Shown: positions 1 through 8,491 of the stretch, in pieces
How the letters are laid out: each line of letters starts with the position of its first letter
Numbering within the stretch: position 1 is the first letter of the stretch
The notes under the pieces: generated by a model
Told to the model about the DNA's origin: nothing
Databases searched by the model: none
What the model saw: the letters and a program-made list of their open reading frames with translations, nothing else
Made by a program: the position numbers and the translations under genes
From: a virus
Strand: one strand, 5' to 3'
IMG/VR virus record: IMGVR_UViG_3300048590_000220
Location: 1-24,775 of that record
Length of the DNA stretch: 24,775 nucleotides

Positions 1-8
1 CCACCTTG
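1..8. repeat. 8-bp terminal direct repeat (joins to 24768-24775)
   Basis: The first eight bases, CCACCTTG, are the same as the last eight of the window. Joining the ends puts the HNH nuclease gene directly before the small terminase gene, the usual order around the cos site of HK97-like phages. I infer a circular or cohesive-ended genome. The repeat could be a filled-in cohesive end or an assembly overlap, and the sequence does not separate the two. Confidence 0.55.
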
Positions 9-73
9 TACAAATTTTTCAAAAAAGCCTCTGTTTCTCGACAAGTGACATAAATACTACATCAGGAGAACTA

Positions 74-508
74 ATGAAATCCATTGCGCCACAAGGCAGA
101 GTCAAGAAAGTAGCCAAAAACACAGAGCCTTTTGATATCGAAAAGATAGAGATACCTGCATGGGTAGGAGAAGAGGGAAGGGAATTGCTTGAGCAGATCC
201 TACCAGAGTTGTCCTATTCAATCAATGCCAATGATATCTATGGCCTGTTCCAACTAGGAGCAGCTTACTCAATTTCTGTAGATGCAGCAAAGACCATCAT
301 GGAAGAAGGCTCAATTATCCACACTAAGGATGGAGTAAGAAAGAATCCGTTCCTTCAGGTCTTCAGAGATGCAACCGCATTGTATACCGGACTAGCTGCC
401 CGATATGGATTGACACCAGCAGACAGAGCCAAAATTACCCAAGAGGCGAACAACAAAGCTGGTGTTGATACAGGCTTAATGGAAATCATCAGAAAGAGTA
501 ATGCCTAA
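74..508 (+). CDS. terS: Terminase small subunit (P27 family)
   Basis: A 144-residue protein. The C-terminal part carries the P27-type small terminase signature, with FRDATALYTGLAARYGLTPA around residues 96-115 followed by DRAKI. In this family the small subunit recognises phage DNA at the packaging site and loads the large subunit. The start is supported by AGGAG about eight bases upstream of the ATG. An ATAAATA motif lies at 50-56, before the Shine-Dalgarno. The end overlaps the large terminase start by eight bases, implying translational coupling. Of seven arginine codons, five are AGA, matching the phage-borne tRNA-Arg(UCU). The position between the joined genome end and terL fits the assignment. 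Confidence 0.9.
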   Translation: MKSIAPQGRVKKVAKNTEPFDIEKIEIPAWVGEEGRELLEQILPELSYSINANDIYGLFQLGAAYSISVDAAKTIMEEGSIIHTKDGVRKNPFLQVFRDATALYTGLAARYGLTPADRAKITQEANNKAGVDTGLMEIIRKSNA

Positions 509-2057
509 ATTTCATTTTGATGAAGAGAAGGCACAATTAGCAGTTGACTTCATCCAATCACTCACACTAACTGAAGAATGTTTAGGGCAACCGTTTCGCC
601 TCATTGAAGGTCACAAAAAGATTGTACGAGATATCTACGGCAATGTTGATGAAAACGGATATAGGCAGTATCAACAGGCTTTCATTTCATTTGCAAGAAA
701 AAATGCAAAAACGCAATTAGCTGCTGCTCTGGCAATCAAGGGATTGTTTGCAGATGGCGAAGTCTCACCGAAGGTCTATAGTGCTGCTGTAGACAAGGAA
801 CAGGCGTCTTTGTTGTTCAAGATGATGAAGAGCATGATTCTTGCCAACTCAACATTATCTTCACTATGCAAGATTACCGATTCACAGAAGATGATTCAAA
901 CGTCTTTCAATAATGGTGAATTCAAAGTATTGTCATCTGATGGAGAGTCGAAACATGGTTTGAATCCTACCCTTGTTGTATTTGATGAGTTGCATGGCTG
1001 GAAGAATCAAGAATTGTGGGATGCGCTGACAACAGGGTCCGATACCAGAAAGCAACCATTGTTTATCTACATCACAACAGCAGGAATTGATGAAAACAGT
1101 ATTTGGGGAAGGCAATATCAGTATGCCAAGAAGATTCAGCTTGGCTCAATCACGAATCCACGCTATTACACTTCAATCTGGGAAGTTCCATCAGATGCAG
1201 ACTGGAAAGACGAAAAGAACTGGTACAAGGCCAATCCCGGTTTAGGTGTCACCATTACAGTAGACAAGCTCCGAGAATCTTTCACACAAGCTCTGGATAT
1301 TCCTTATGAGCAAACCAAGTTCAGAAGACTGAAGCTGAATCAAGTTGTGAGAAGTAATGAAACATGGATGGACTATGATAAATGGCTTGCCTCTGCTGGC
1401 TTTGTCAATCCAACTGAGCTACTAGGAAAGACCTGTTATGCAGGCTTAGACCTGTCCAGTACAGAAGACCTTACCGCGCTAGTTCTTACCTTCCCTTGGG
1501 ATGACGGAACATTCAAGATATTGCCGTTCTTCTTTATGCCTGAAAGATCCGTACAGGATCATAAGAGAACAGATCAAGTTCCATACGATACATGGGTAGA
1601 ACAGGGATTGATAACGGCAACAGATGGAGACGTGATTGATTATGACTATGTGTTAGAAGTCATCAAAAAGATTGATTCCACCTATGATCTAAAAGAAATT
1701 GCCTTTGACCGATATCTTAGTGGGAGTTTAGGTCAAACTGTCACGAACTTAGGTATCAAAATGATTCCCTTTGGTCAAGGCTTCGTTTCAATGTCTGGAC
1801 CAACAAAGCAAGTGATTAATCTAGTATTGCAGAAGAAGCTACATCATGGTAACAATCCTGTCCTAAATTTCATGACTAGTTGCGCTACAGTTACTCAGGA
1901 TGCGGCAGAGAACATTAAATTAGTGAAGCCCAACAGAAGAAAGAGCAGCAACAGGATTGATGGACTGATTGCAATGATTATGGGATTTGATCGGGCATCC
2001 AGAAGAGAAGAAAAGAAGCCATCTATCTATGAGCAGAAAGGGTTAACAATATTGTGA
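501..2057 (+). CDS. terL: Terminase large subunit
   Basis: 518 residues, normal for the Terminase_1 family. It pumps DNA into the prohead by ATP hydrolysis and cuts it. The ATPase domain shows a variant Walker A, ARKNAKT (residues 65-71), a Walker B, VVFDELH (159-165), and a coupling motif, ITTAG (about 191-195). The nuclease domain follows, with acidic residues in GLDLS (D317), AFDR (D403) and the C-terminal DGLIAMIMG (D487), as expected for the RNase H-like fold. It begins inside terS in another frame. Its stop is followed by ATAAATA and the portal gene. Confidence 0.95.
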   Translation: MPKFHFDEEKAQLAVDFIQSLTLTEECLGQPFRLIEGHKKIVRDIYGNVDENGYRQYQQAFISFARKNAKTQLAAALAIKGLFADGEVSPKVYSAAVDKEQASLLFKMMKSMILANSTLSSLCKITDSQKMIQTSFNNGEFKVLSSDGESKHGLNPTLVVFDELHGWKNQELWDALTTGSDTRKQPLFIYITTAGIDENSIWGRQYQYAKKIQLGSITNPRYYTSIWEVPSDADWKDEKNWYKANPGLGVTITVDKLRESFTQALDIPYEQTKFRRLKLNQVVRSNETWMDYDKWLASAGFVNPTELLGKTCYAGLDLSSTEDLTALVLTFPWDDGTFKILPFFFMPERSVQDHKRTDQVPYDTWVEQGLITATDGDVIDYDYVLEVIKKIDSTYDLKEIAFDRYLSGSLGQTVTNLGIKMIPFGQGFVSMSGPTKQVINLVLQKKLHHGNNPVLNFMTSCATVTQDAAENIKLVKPNRRKSSNRIDGLIAMIMGFDRASRREEKKPSIYEQKGLTIL

Positions 2058-2073
2058 TGATAAATAACAAAGT

Positions 2074-3249
2074 ATGAATCTATTCAAGAAGTTCACTGGC
2101 TTGTTCAACACCCAGAAGATATACAACTCTTCAGGTCTAATTTTCGGACTATCGACACCATCAGGAACGGTTGTAACTGTTGACAGGGCTTTGACTGAAT
2201 CAACGGTTGCTAGTTGTATTCGTTTGATCTGTTCCAATGTTGCCGCCCTTCCCCTGATTCCGTATGAGAAGACGGATAACGGAAGACGCAAGTTAGATGA
2301 TTTGAAGCTCTATCAAGTTGTCACCACTTCACCAAACAAGCAGATGACTTCTTTTCAATGGAAGTATGCCACCATTGCACAAATGATAGTGTACGGCAAT
2401 TCCTATAGCTTCGTGGAATACGGATTAGACAGAGAGCCTAGAAGTGTCTGGCTACTTCCACCAACAGAAGTAACCATGAAGACAGATGCAGACGGCTACC
2501 CAGTGTATTTCTACAAAGACAAGACCTTCACTCATGTAGATATGCTGCATTTCAAAAACTTCTCATTAGATGGTCTAGTAGGGTTGTCAGTGATTGAGCA
2601 ACACAAGAACAAAGTTGGTGCTTCTCTCACGTCTCAGGAATATCACTCAAGTACCCTCAAGAACGCTACCTCATTAAGTGGAGTGTTGAGCCATCCCGGT
2701 ATCTTGACACCAGAAGCTAAAGCCAATCTGAAAGAAAGTTGGCAGGATGAATATTCAGGTAAGGATAATGCAGGAAAGGTTGTCATTCTTGAAGAAGGGT
2801 TAGTATACAAACCACTTGAGTTGATTAAGCCTTCAGATGTTGAGTACATCAATAATGCCAAGATGACGGCATTGCAGATATGCGCTGTCTTTGGTGTCCC
2901 TGCTCACATGGTCAACGCAAACGATAAGCCAACATACGCAAGTGTTGAGCAAGCAGCAATCGAATTCCTCAACTACACAATCAGACCATACCTAGTGATG
3001 ATTGAGCAGACGCTAAACAAGCAATTCTTTTCCGACAATCCCAACAGATATTTTCAATTCAATGTTAATGCTCTGATGCGAACGGATATCAAGACAAGAT
3101 ACGAAGCATACAAAATTGCTATCAACAATGGCTGGATGAACATTAACGAAGTCAGAGAGCTTGAAGAGTTGAACACGATTGATAGCGGGAATATTCATTA
3201 CTTCCCAATGAATATGTCACCAATCTATGAAGATGTAACCAATAAATAA
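2074..3249 (+). CDS. Portal protein (HK97 family)
   Basis: 391 residues, typical for an HK97-type portal, the dodecameric ring at one capsid vertex through which DNA enters and leaves. The conserved C-terminal segment FGVPAHMVNANDKPTYASVE (about residues 275-294), followed by a helix with EQAAIEFLNYTIRPYL, is characteristic. It sits between terL and the protease as in HK97. The start ATG has no good Shine-Dalgarno; instead ATAAATA lies at 2060-2066, seven bases before the ATG. The gene is full length with no disruption. Confidence 0.93.
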   Translation: MNLFKKFTGLFNTQKIYNSSGLIFGLSTPSGTVVTVDRALTESTVASCIRLICSNVAALPLIPYEKTDNGRRKLDDLKLYQVVTTSPNKQMTSFQWKYATIAQMIVYGNSYSFVEYGLDREPRSVWLLPPTEVTMKTDADGYPVYFYKDKTFTHVDMLHFKNFSLDGLVGLSVIEQHKNKVGASLTSQEYHSSTLKNATSLSGVLSHPGILTPEAKANLKESWQDEYSGKDNAGKVVILEEGLVYKPLELIKPSDVEYINNAKMTALQICAVFGVPAHMVNANDKPTYASVEQAAIEFLNYTIRPYLVMIEQTLNKQFFSDNPNRYFQFNVNALMRTDIKTRYEAYKIAINNGWMNINEVRELEELNTIDSGNIHYFPMNMSPIYEDVTNK

Positions 3250-3266
3250 GATAGCAGAAGGAACCA

Positions 3267-3902
3267 ATGAATAACGAACTAATCTTAGAAATCAAATCAC
3301 TAGAAGAGCAGGGTATGTTCACTGGATACGCTGCAATTTTCGGCAACATAGACAGACAGGGCGAAGTAATCACAGAAGGCGCGTTTAAGGCTTCACTGTC
3401 TCGCAAGAGAAAGAGTCTGCCTCTGCTCTGGCAACATAACCAGTCAGAAGTTATTGGTAAGGTTTCAGAGGTAAAAGAAGACAGTGTTGGTTTATGGGTA
3501 AAGGGTAACTTGAATCTTGATGTAGCTAAGGCCAAGGAAGTATATTCCATGCTCAAAGCTGGTGATGTATCTGGAATGAGCATTGGTTACAGAATCAAGA
3601 ACGGTAAGCGGAAGGATGGCGCAACATATCTTACCGAGCTAGACATTTTTGAAGCTAGTATTGTTCCGATACCAGCAAATGAACTAGCAGAAGTGGTTTC
3701 AGTCAAGAGCCAAGAGGGAATGAGCGGAATGGAAAACGAACTAAAACAGATCCAACTAGACATGAAATCACTATTGGATAAAGTAAACGAAGTGTTGGCT
3801 AGACAAGAATCACTTGAGAGCCTGCAAAAAGAGAACATAAATAAAGAAAGGGAAGATAGTATGAAAGCATACAAAGATTTTCTCGAAGACTTAATAGGAT
3901 AA
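3267..3902 (+). CDS. HK97-family prohead protease with C-terminal coiled coil
   Basis: 211 residues. The N-terminal 145 residues form a prohead serine protease: GYAAIFGN (20-27), LWQHN with the likely catalytic His57, and GMSIGYRI with the likely nucleophile Ser105, followed by the conserved FEASIVPIPAN (128-138). The family trims the capsid delta domain and scaffold before maturation. Residues 155-211 are a charged, heptad-like helix that resembles a scaffold and would extend the usual protease length. An AGAAGGA Shine-Dalgarno precedes the ATG. ATG codons at 3720 and 3729 near GAGGG could allow internal translation of the coiled-coil part, which I infer but cannot prove. Confidence 0.9.
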   Translation: MNNELILEIKSLEEQGMFTGYAAIFGNIDRQGEVITEGAFKASLSRKRKSLPLLWQHNQSEVIGKVSEVKEDSVGLWVKGNLNLDVAKAKEVYSMLKAGDVSGMSIGYRIKNGKRKDGATYLTELDIFEASIVPIPANELAEVVSVKSQEGMSGMENELKQIQLDMKSLLDKVNEVLARQESLESLQKENINKEREDSMKAYKDFLEDLIG

Positions 3903-3917
3903 GGTAATTACAAATCT

Positions 3918-5069
3918 ATGTCGATGGAATTAGAACTGAAAGGATTAATGGAAGAAGCCAAGAAGAAGTTTCTTGAAACTGGCGAAGTATCCAAAGACCT
4001 CACAAATAAGTATGAGCTATTGAAGAAAGAGATGGGAGACAAGTTCTCTGCCATCGAAGAAAGACTAAGCAAATCTCCTGTTGAAGATAACACGAACAAT
4101 GTTAAGACTGTTGGTGAAATCTTTATTGGGTCAACCAATTTCAAAAATTTCTCGACTAGCGGATTCCAGACAACTGGTGCTGTTAATGTTGGATCTTTTG
4201 GAACGAAGGCGATTGTTAATGCTACTGGTGCATCTCAACCGCTAGTTGCTGCTGATAGAACTGTTGGAATCTACGCTAACCCTGATAGAAAGCTGACTGT
4301 TAGAGACTTGCTGCCAACTATGACAACCACGTCCAATTCGGTTGAATATACTAAGGAAAACGTATTTACGAATAGTGCTGCTCCTCAGTATGTTTCGCCT
4401 TCTTTTGAGAATGTGGCGAAGGCTGAATCTGATATCACCTTCACTCTGGGTACTGCTCCTGTCAGAACCATTGCTCACTTCATCTCTGCATCCAGACAGG
4501 TGCTTGAGGATAGTGGAGCTTTGGAAGGCTACATCAATAGTCGTTTGGTGTATGGTCTGAAGCTGAAGGAAGAGAATCAACTCTTGAATGGTGATGGTAC
4601 CGGTGGAAATCTCTCTGGTCTTATCACTAACGCAACTGCTTACGATACCGCGCTAACTGTGTCTGGTGATACCTACATGGATAAACTACGGCATGGTATC
4701 TATCAAGTAGAAGCTGCCGAATATCCCGTTGATGCGATTATCATGAATCCGAAAGATTGGCATACAATCGAACTGATTAAAGATTCTGGTGCAACTACTG
4801 GAATGTATGTCTTCGGTAATCCTCTTTCCGGTAATCGTCCGAATATTTGGGGTGTTCCTGTTGTCACCACAAATAGCATGGCAGTTGGTAAGTTCCTTGT
4901 TGGTTCTTACACCATGGGCGCTGCAATCTTTGATCGGCAGAACGCTACGGTTGAGATGAGCAATTCTCATGGTGATAACTTCACTAAGAACATGGTCACG
5001 ATTCTTGCTGAAGAGCGAATCGCCTTAGCCATTTTCCGTCCTGCTTCGCTTGTATACGGTTCTTTCTAA
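3918..5069 (+). CDS. Major capsid protein (HK97 gp5-like)
   Basis: 383 residues. The first 65 or so are a charged coiled-coil delta domain, which normally acts as an internal scaffold and is removed by the prohead protease. The rest has the HK97-fold sequence pattern: RTIAHFISASRQVLEDSGAL, GLKLKEENQLLNGDGTGGN, VDAIIMNPKDWHTIELIKD and a C-terminal EERIALAIFRPASLVYGSF. It forms the icosahedral shell. The gene is rich in GCT, GGT and CTG-type codons, unlike its neighbours, as expected for the most abundant virion protein. A strong terminator follows immediately. Confidence 0.94.
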   Translation: MSMELELKGLMEEAKKKFLETGEVSKDLTNKYELLKKEMGDKFSAIEERLSKSPVEDNTNNVKTVGEIFIGSTNFKNFSTSGFQTTGAVNVGSFGTKAIVNATGASQPLVAADRTVGIYANPDRKLTVRDLLPTMTTTSNSVEYTKENVFTNSAAPQYVSPSFENVAKAESDITFTLGTAPVRTIAHFISASRQVLEDSGALEGYINSRLVYGLKLKEENQLLNGDGTGGNLSGLITNATAYDTALTVSGDTYMDKLRHGIYQVEAAEYPVDAIIMNPKDWHTIELIKDSGATTGMYVFGNPLSGNRPNIWGVPVVTTNSMAVGKFLVGSYTMGAAIFDRQNATVEMSNSHGDNFTKNMVTILAEERIALAIFRPASLVYGSF

Positions 5070-5077
5070 CCCTTATG

Positions 5078-5160
5078 TAGCCGCATATTCTCCCCTTTGT
5101 TTCATCACTCTTGCGGCTAACAGAAGCCCTACAGCTTAGGTTGTGGGGCTTCTTCTTTTT
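5078..5160 (+). terminator. Double hairpin and intrinsic terminator after the capsid gene
   Basis: A first hairpin pairs TAGCCGCA (5078-5085) with TGCGGCTA (5112-5119), eight perfect pairs. A second pairs GAAGCCCTACA (5123-5133) with TGTGGGGCTTC (5142-5152), eleven pairs with one G-U, and is followed by a T-rich tail (5153-5160). The second is a classical intrinsic terminator. It probably lowers readthrough from the capsid gene into the connector genes and so sets protein ratios. Confidence 0.85.
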
Positions 5161-5174
5161 GTGGAGTCATAAAT

Positions 5175-5774
5175 ATGTCATATATGGAATTCCGAATCAA
5201 ACGAACTGTTCAACCCTCTGTAGAGCCTGTCACCACATCAGAATTGAAAGCCCATCTGAAGCTGACTGGAAGTGCTGAAGACGGCTATCTGGCAAATGTC
5301 ATCACTGCTGCTCGGCAGATGCTAGAGGACTATACACAATCGGCATGGTGTCTAACAGCCTTCGAGCTATCTTTACCTACATTTGTGGACTATGTAGAAC
5401 TTCCTTATTCTGCTGTCAATACCACTGTTACCAGCATTAGTTACAAAGATTCTGATGGAGTCGCCAACACAATCAACAACACCAATTATCAAGTGGTGTC
5501 TGATGTTTCGCCTAGTGTTGTCAAGTTCAAAAGCTCTTTCACTATTCCATCGATTGAGTTGTTTGCTGGCTTCCCTATTAAGGTGACATACACAACAGGT
5601 CACGCTACAGCAGCAACAGTACCGATGAAGTACAAGCAAGCTGTTTTGATCTACGCATCAAGTCTCTATGAAAACAGAGAAGGGGAAGGGAAGACAGCTA
5701 TTCCAATGTCCTGTAGAACACTGCTCAACTCAGAACGTCTTTTTTCTTCAATTGCCTATGTAGGAATCAAGTAA
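5175..5774 (+). CDS. Head-tail connector (gp6 / phiE125 gp8-like)
   Basis: 199 residues. The N-terminal pattern, RTVQPSVEPVTTSELKAHLK followed by AEDGYLANVITAARQMLEDY, is that of phage gp6-like connector proteins, which form the ring under the portal. A beta-rich middle and a final helical segment, MKYKQAVLIYASSLYENREG, agree with the family. The ATG follows GGAG by eight bases and overlaps an ATAAATA motif (5169-5175). The gene starts just after the capsid terminator and its stop overlaps the next start (TAATGA), suggesting coupling. Confidence 0.85.
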   Translation: MSYMEFRIKRTVQPSVEPVTTSELKAHLKLTGSAEDGYLANVITAARQMLEDYTQSAWCLTAFELSLPTFVDYVELPYSAVNTTVTSISYKDSDGVANTINNTNYQVVSDVSPSVVKFKSSFTIPSIELFAGFPIKVTYTTGHATAATVPMKYKQAVLIYASSLYENREGEGKTAIPMSCRTLLNSERLFSSIAYVGIK

Positions 5775-6091
5775 TGAAAATTGCACAAATGGACAGACAG
5801 GTAATCATCCAGACAAGCACTTCTACTCTCGGAAGATTAGGGAAAGAAGAACTGACTTGGACAACCTTTGCAACAGTCTGGAGTCAAAGAACCAGCAGAC
5901 CATCAAGAGAGTTTTACGAAGCTGGCAGAGTTGTGACAGATCAACAGTTCTATTACACAATTCGACACCTAGACGGCATTAATGTGAAGATGCGATTGCT
6001 TGATGGTTCAGATACGTTTGAGATCGAAGAAGTTAAGTATTCAGACAAGCGAAACTCATTTATTCAACTGACTTGTAGGAAGGTGAAGTAA
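5774..6091 (+). CDS. Head closure / head-tail adaptor protein
   Basis: 105 residues with the pattern of the Phage_H_T_join family (HK97 gp7 and SPP1 gp16 type): MDRQVIIQTSTSTLG, ELTWTTFATVWSQ, and FYEAGRVVTDQQFYYTIRHL. Such proteins seal the portal channel and join it to the tail. AGGA precedes the start, which overlaps the previous stop, and the stop overlaps the next start. Length and position between the connector and the gp10-like gene agree with this role. Confidence 0.85.
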   Translation: MKIAQMDRQVIIQTSTSTLGRLGKEELTWTTFATVWSQRTSRPSREFYEAGRVVTDQQFYYTIRHLDGINVKMRLLDGSDTFEIEEVKYSDKRNSFIQLTCRKVK

Positions 6092-6525
6092 TGGCAAAGC
6101 AAGCAGTAACAAAGAAATGGGCAACTATACATGGTCTGCCAGAACTTACCAGAAAGATTAACGATGTTATCCAAGCTGTAGAAGGCGAAGAAATTCTCAG
6201 AGTAATCATGGCTGGAACTAAGCATATCGAAAAAGCAGCAAAGGACAAAGTACCTGTAGATACCGGAAATCTGAAGGGTGCTATCTACGCTGCATACGGT
6301 AAGCAGAAGAACAAAAAGAAACCTACAGTTATTGCTGGTGTCAACTACTCAAATCAGAACAGCCAACTGAACTATGCTCCATACGCTCATATTGTTGAAT
6401 TCGGATCTTCCACCAGAGCAGCTAAACCGTTTTTTGGTCCTGCCATCACTTCACAAAGAAGCAATGTAGCAAAGACGTTTGCTGATGGATTCAAAGCACT
6501 ATTGGAGAAGACAGTAAAGAAATGA
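6091..6525 (+). CDS. HK97 gp10-like neck/tail protein
   Basis: 144 residues. Family features are IEKAAKDKVPVDTGNLKGAI in the middle and YAPYAHIVEFGSSTRAAKPF near the C-terminus, typical of HK97 gp10 proteins of the neck region. The start has a strong AGGAAGGTG Shine-Dalgarno. The stop overlaps the next ATG (ATGA). In HK97-like gene order this place is between head closure and the tail terminator, which fits. Confidence 0.88.
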   Translation: MAKQAVTKKWATIHGLPELTRKINDVIQAVEGEEILRVIMAGTKHIEKAAKDKVPVDTGNLKGAIYAAYGKQKNKKKPTVIAGVNYSNQNSQLNYAPYAHIVEFGSSTRAAKPFFGPAITSQRSNVAKTFADGFKALLEKTVKK

Positions 6526-6923
6526 TTGGACAAGAAGTTATCTACAATTATCTGAAAGCTAACTCTGGAGTAGCAGCAAAGGTATCGACAAGGATTCATT
6601 ACCTTCAAGCTCCTCAAGAAAGTGTTGCTCCATATCTAGTGCTAACCACTATTGGTTTAACGGATCTTTCCACACTTCAAGAGCCATCAAAGTTATCAAT
6701 TCACCAGATTCAAATAATGGTTGTTGCTGATGATGTGTTGGCAATGGTTGACACAATGCAAGCTGTCCACACTGCAATGAGTCTATGGCCTATTACGGCA
6801 ACTGTATCAAGTGTTAGCTACACCATCAATGCAGCAGTGAGAGAGAGCCAGAATGATTTCTTTGACAATGATACAAAGCAGTATTACACAGTTGCTCGGT
6901 ACAACCTGTATTATTCAGCATAA
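6522..6923 (+). CDS. Tail terminator / completion protein (DUF3168)
   Basis: 133 residues resembling the DUF3168 family: an N-terminal helix (YNYLKANSGVAAKVSTRIHY), then PQESVAPYLVLTTIG, an SIHQIQIMVVADD strand and an LAMVDTMQAVHTAMS helix. Members cap the tail tube and attach it to the head. It is coupled to the upstream gene through ATGA. The stop is followed at once by ATAAATA (6920-6926) and then by the inserted glycosyltransferase gene, where a tail tube gene would normally come next. Confidence 0.82.
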   Translation: MIGQEVIYNYLKANSGVAAKVSTRIHYLQAPQESVAPYLVLTTIGLTDLSTLQEPSKLSIHQIQIMVVADDVLAMVDTMQAVHTAMSLWPITATVSSVSYTINAAVRESQNDFFDNDTKQYYTVARYNLYYSA

Positions 6924-6931
6924 ATACTTGC

Positions 6932-7660
6932 ATGAATCAGACGCAACCATTAGTAAGCTGCATTACTCCCACATATAACAGGACAGAACTTCTCAAGCAC
7001 TCCATAGAGCAATGGCTAGAACAGAGTTATCAGAACAAAGAACTAGTCATTATTGATGATGGCGAAAAGAGTGTTGAAAAGATTGTAAAGAAGTTCCATC
7101 GTCCCAACATTCAATACATTCGATGGCAAGACAAGATATCCATTGGCAGAAAGAGAAACATTGCTTGCGAGTATGCCAGAGGCGAATATATCGCACATTG
7201 GGATGATGATGACTGGAACCACACTAACAGACTAGCTGAACAGGCCAACACTCTTCAGGTGTCCAATGCTGCTGCTACTGGATACAACTCCATCTACATC
7301 TACAATAAGCCATCTAACAGAGCCATTCATTATTACGAAGATCATTACACCCTTGTTGGTGGAACACTAATGTATGTCAAGAATCATTGGAAAACAAATA
7401 GGTTTCCCGATATTAGCATTGGTGAAGACACCTACTTCATGAGACGGATTCCAACAAGCTCATTGATTCCTACAAATGGATTGAATCGGTATGTAGCAAT
7501 TGATGGGCATGGATGTAATGTCAGCAATCGAAACTTTGACCAATGGTTAGCCAGATACCCAGAAGCTAAGGTTGAAGTTGTTCTCCAGATGATTGAGTTG
7601 CCAAAGAAGACCAAACAAAGCTCCAAATGGATCATTGCCAATAATCCTGCACATAAATAA
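6932..7660 (+). CDS. Family 2 glycosyltransferase inside the tail module
   Basis: 242 residues with a clear GT2 (GT-A fold) N-terminus: LVSCITPTYNRTELLKHSIE (residues 7-26), ELVIIDDG (37-44), ISIGRKRNIACEYARGEYIA (69-88) and the metal-binding run HWDDDDW (89-95). A later GEDTYFMRR agrees with the acceptor-side acidic motif. It would transfer a sugar from a nucleotide-sugar to an acceptor in the cytoplasm. The gene sits between the tail terminator and tail tube genes, so a virion protein is the likeliest acceptor; this is inference. There is no Shine-Dalgarno; ATAAATA ends five bases before the ATG. It looks like a cargo gene inserted at a junction. Confidence 0.88.
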   Translation: MNQTQPLVSCITPTYNRTELLKHSIEQWLEQSYQNKELVIIDDGEKSVEKIVKKFHRPNIQYIRWQDKISIGRKRNIACEYARGEYIAHWDDDDWNHTNRLAEQANTLQVSNAAATGYNSIYIYNKPSNRAIHYYEDHYTLVGGTLMYVKNHWKTNRFPDISIGEDTYFMRRIPTSSLIPTNGLNRYVAIDGHGCNVSNRNFDQWLARYPEAKVEVVLQMIELPKKTKQSSKWIIANNPAHK

Positions 7661-7710
7661 AGATGAAACCCGAATAGGGTAATTCTTGCAAGGATAAAGG
7701 TTAAAAGTAT

Positions 7711-8142
7711 ATGGCAAAAACATTTGGGTTTGGTACTGCTCTAAAGAAAGGGGACGCTGCTTCACCAGAAGTCTTCACGGCAGTAGCATACGTTAGCAAT
7801 ATTTCAATTTCAGGTTACTCGGTTGACACTGTTGAAGTGACTACGCATGACTCGGCAGATGGATTCAAGGAATACATTGCGGGATTGGCTGATGGTGGCG
7901 AAGTTAGCTTTGATGTTGTGTTTGATCCAAGTAACTCGACACATAACGAAACTACTGGTGGTCTGAAGGCATTTATGGATGCAAAGACTGTTGTGAATTG
8001 GAAAGTAGAATTTCCGCTATCGCCTGTCAAGACTTGGGCTTTCTCTGGTTTTTTGACTTCCTTTGAGTTGGAAGCTCCGCTAGATGATGCTCTGGCAGGT
8101 TCAATGTCCATCAAAGTAACAGGTAAGCCAGTTCTATCGTAA
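7711..8142 (+). CDS. Major tail tube protein
   Basis: 143 residues, mostly beta, with the sequence character of siphovirus tail tube proteins: SPEVFTAVAYVSNISISGYS, VDTVEVTTHDSADGFKEYIA, a GEVSFDVVFDPSN strand pair, and a C-terminal SMSIKVTGKP. It polymerises into the tail tube around the tape measure. Its position just before the frameshifted chaperone pair is the standard order. ATAAATA occurs at 7653-7659, followed by a short ACCC/GGGT hairpin in the 50-base leader and GCAAGGATAAAGG before the ATG. Confidence 0.85.
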   Translation: MAKTFGFGTALKKGDAASPEVFTAVAYVSNISISGYSVDTVEVTTHDSADGFKEYIAGLADGGEVSFDVVFDPSNSTHNETTGGLKAFMDAKTVVNWKVEFPLSPVKTWAFSGFLTSFELEAPLDDALAGSMSIKVTGKPVLS

Positions 8143-8159
8143 GAGGAGAATAATACACA

Positions 8160-8480
8160 ATGTTTCCAACAGACGCAAACAAGATAAAGTTCTCGGATGG
8201 TACGGAGAGAGAGATCCGTTTTTCTCTCCGAACTTTCCAAATTCTAAAGAAGAAGTATGGCTATTCGTTTTTGACTGGAGAAGGATGGAACAAGGTTGAT
8301 GAAGATTCGCTGCCTGAAATCATCTATCAAGCTCTAGTGGACAAGACGGATATCACTGCTGATGACATTGCAGACTTGATTTCAGGCGATGCAATTCCAG
8401 TAGTTATGCAAGCAATTGCAGCTTCACTTGGATCAAAGACAGATCAAGACGATAGTAAAAAAAAGACAGAACTTCAGTAA
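8160..8480 (+). CDS. Tail assembly chaperone, upstream part (gpG-like)
   Basis: 106 residues, located between tail tube and tape measure as for lambda gpG. It binds the tape measure and recruits tail tube subunits, and is not part of the virion. GAGGAG lies about eleven bases before the ATG. The last codons contain eight consecutive A residues (8457-8464). In the zero frame they form A AAA AAG, a classical -1 slippery site, 15 bases before the stop. No domain motif is strong, so the call rests mainly on position, size and the frameshift signal. Confidence 0.82.
   Translation: MFPTDANKIKFSDGTEREIRFSLRTFQILKKKYGYSFLTGEGWNKVDEDSLPEIIYQALVDKTDITADDIADLISGDAIPVVMQAIAASLGSKTDQDDSKKKTELQ
8459..8465 (+). 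promoter_or_regulatory. Programmed -1 ribosomal frameshift site (A AAA AAG)
   Basis: In the reading frame of the upstream chaperone gene, A8459, AAA 8460-8462 and AAG 8463-8465 give the heptamer A AAA AAG, the strong slippery sequence known from dnaX. After a -1 shift the frame reads GAC AGA ACT TCA and stays open without a stop to 8794. The predicted fusion has about 211 residues. I saw no clear downstream pseudoknot. Confidence 0.85.
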
Positions 8481-8491
8481 GTATAACTGAG

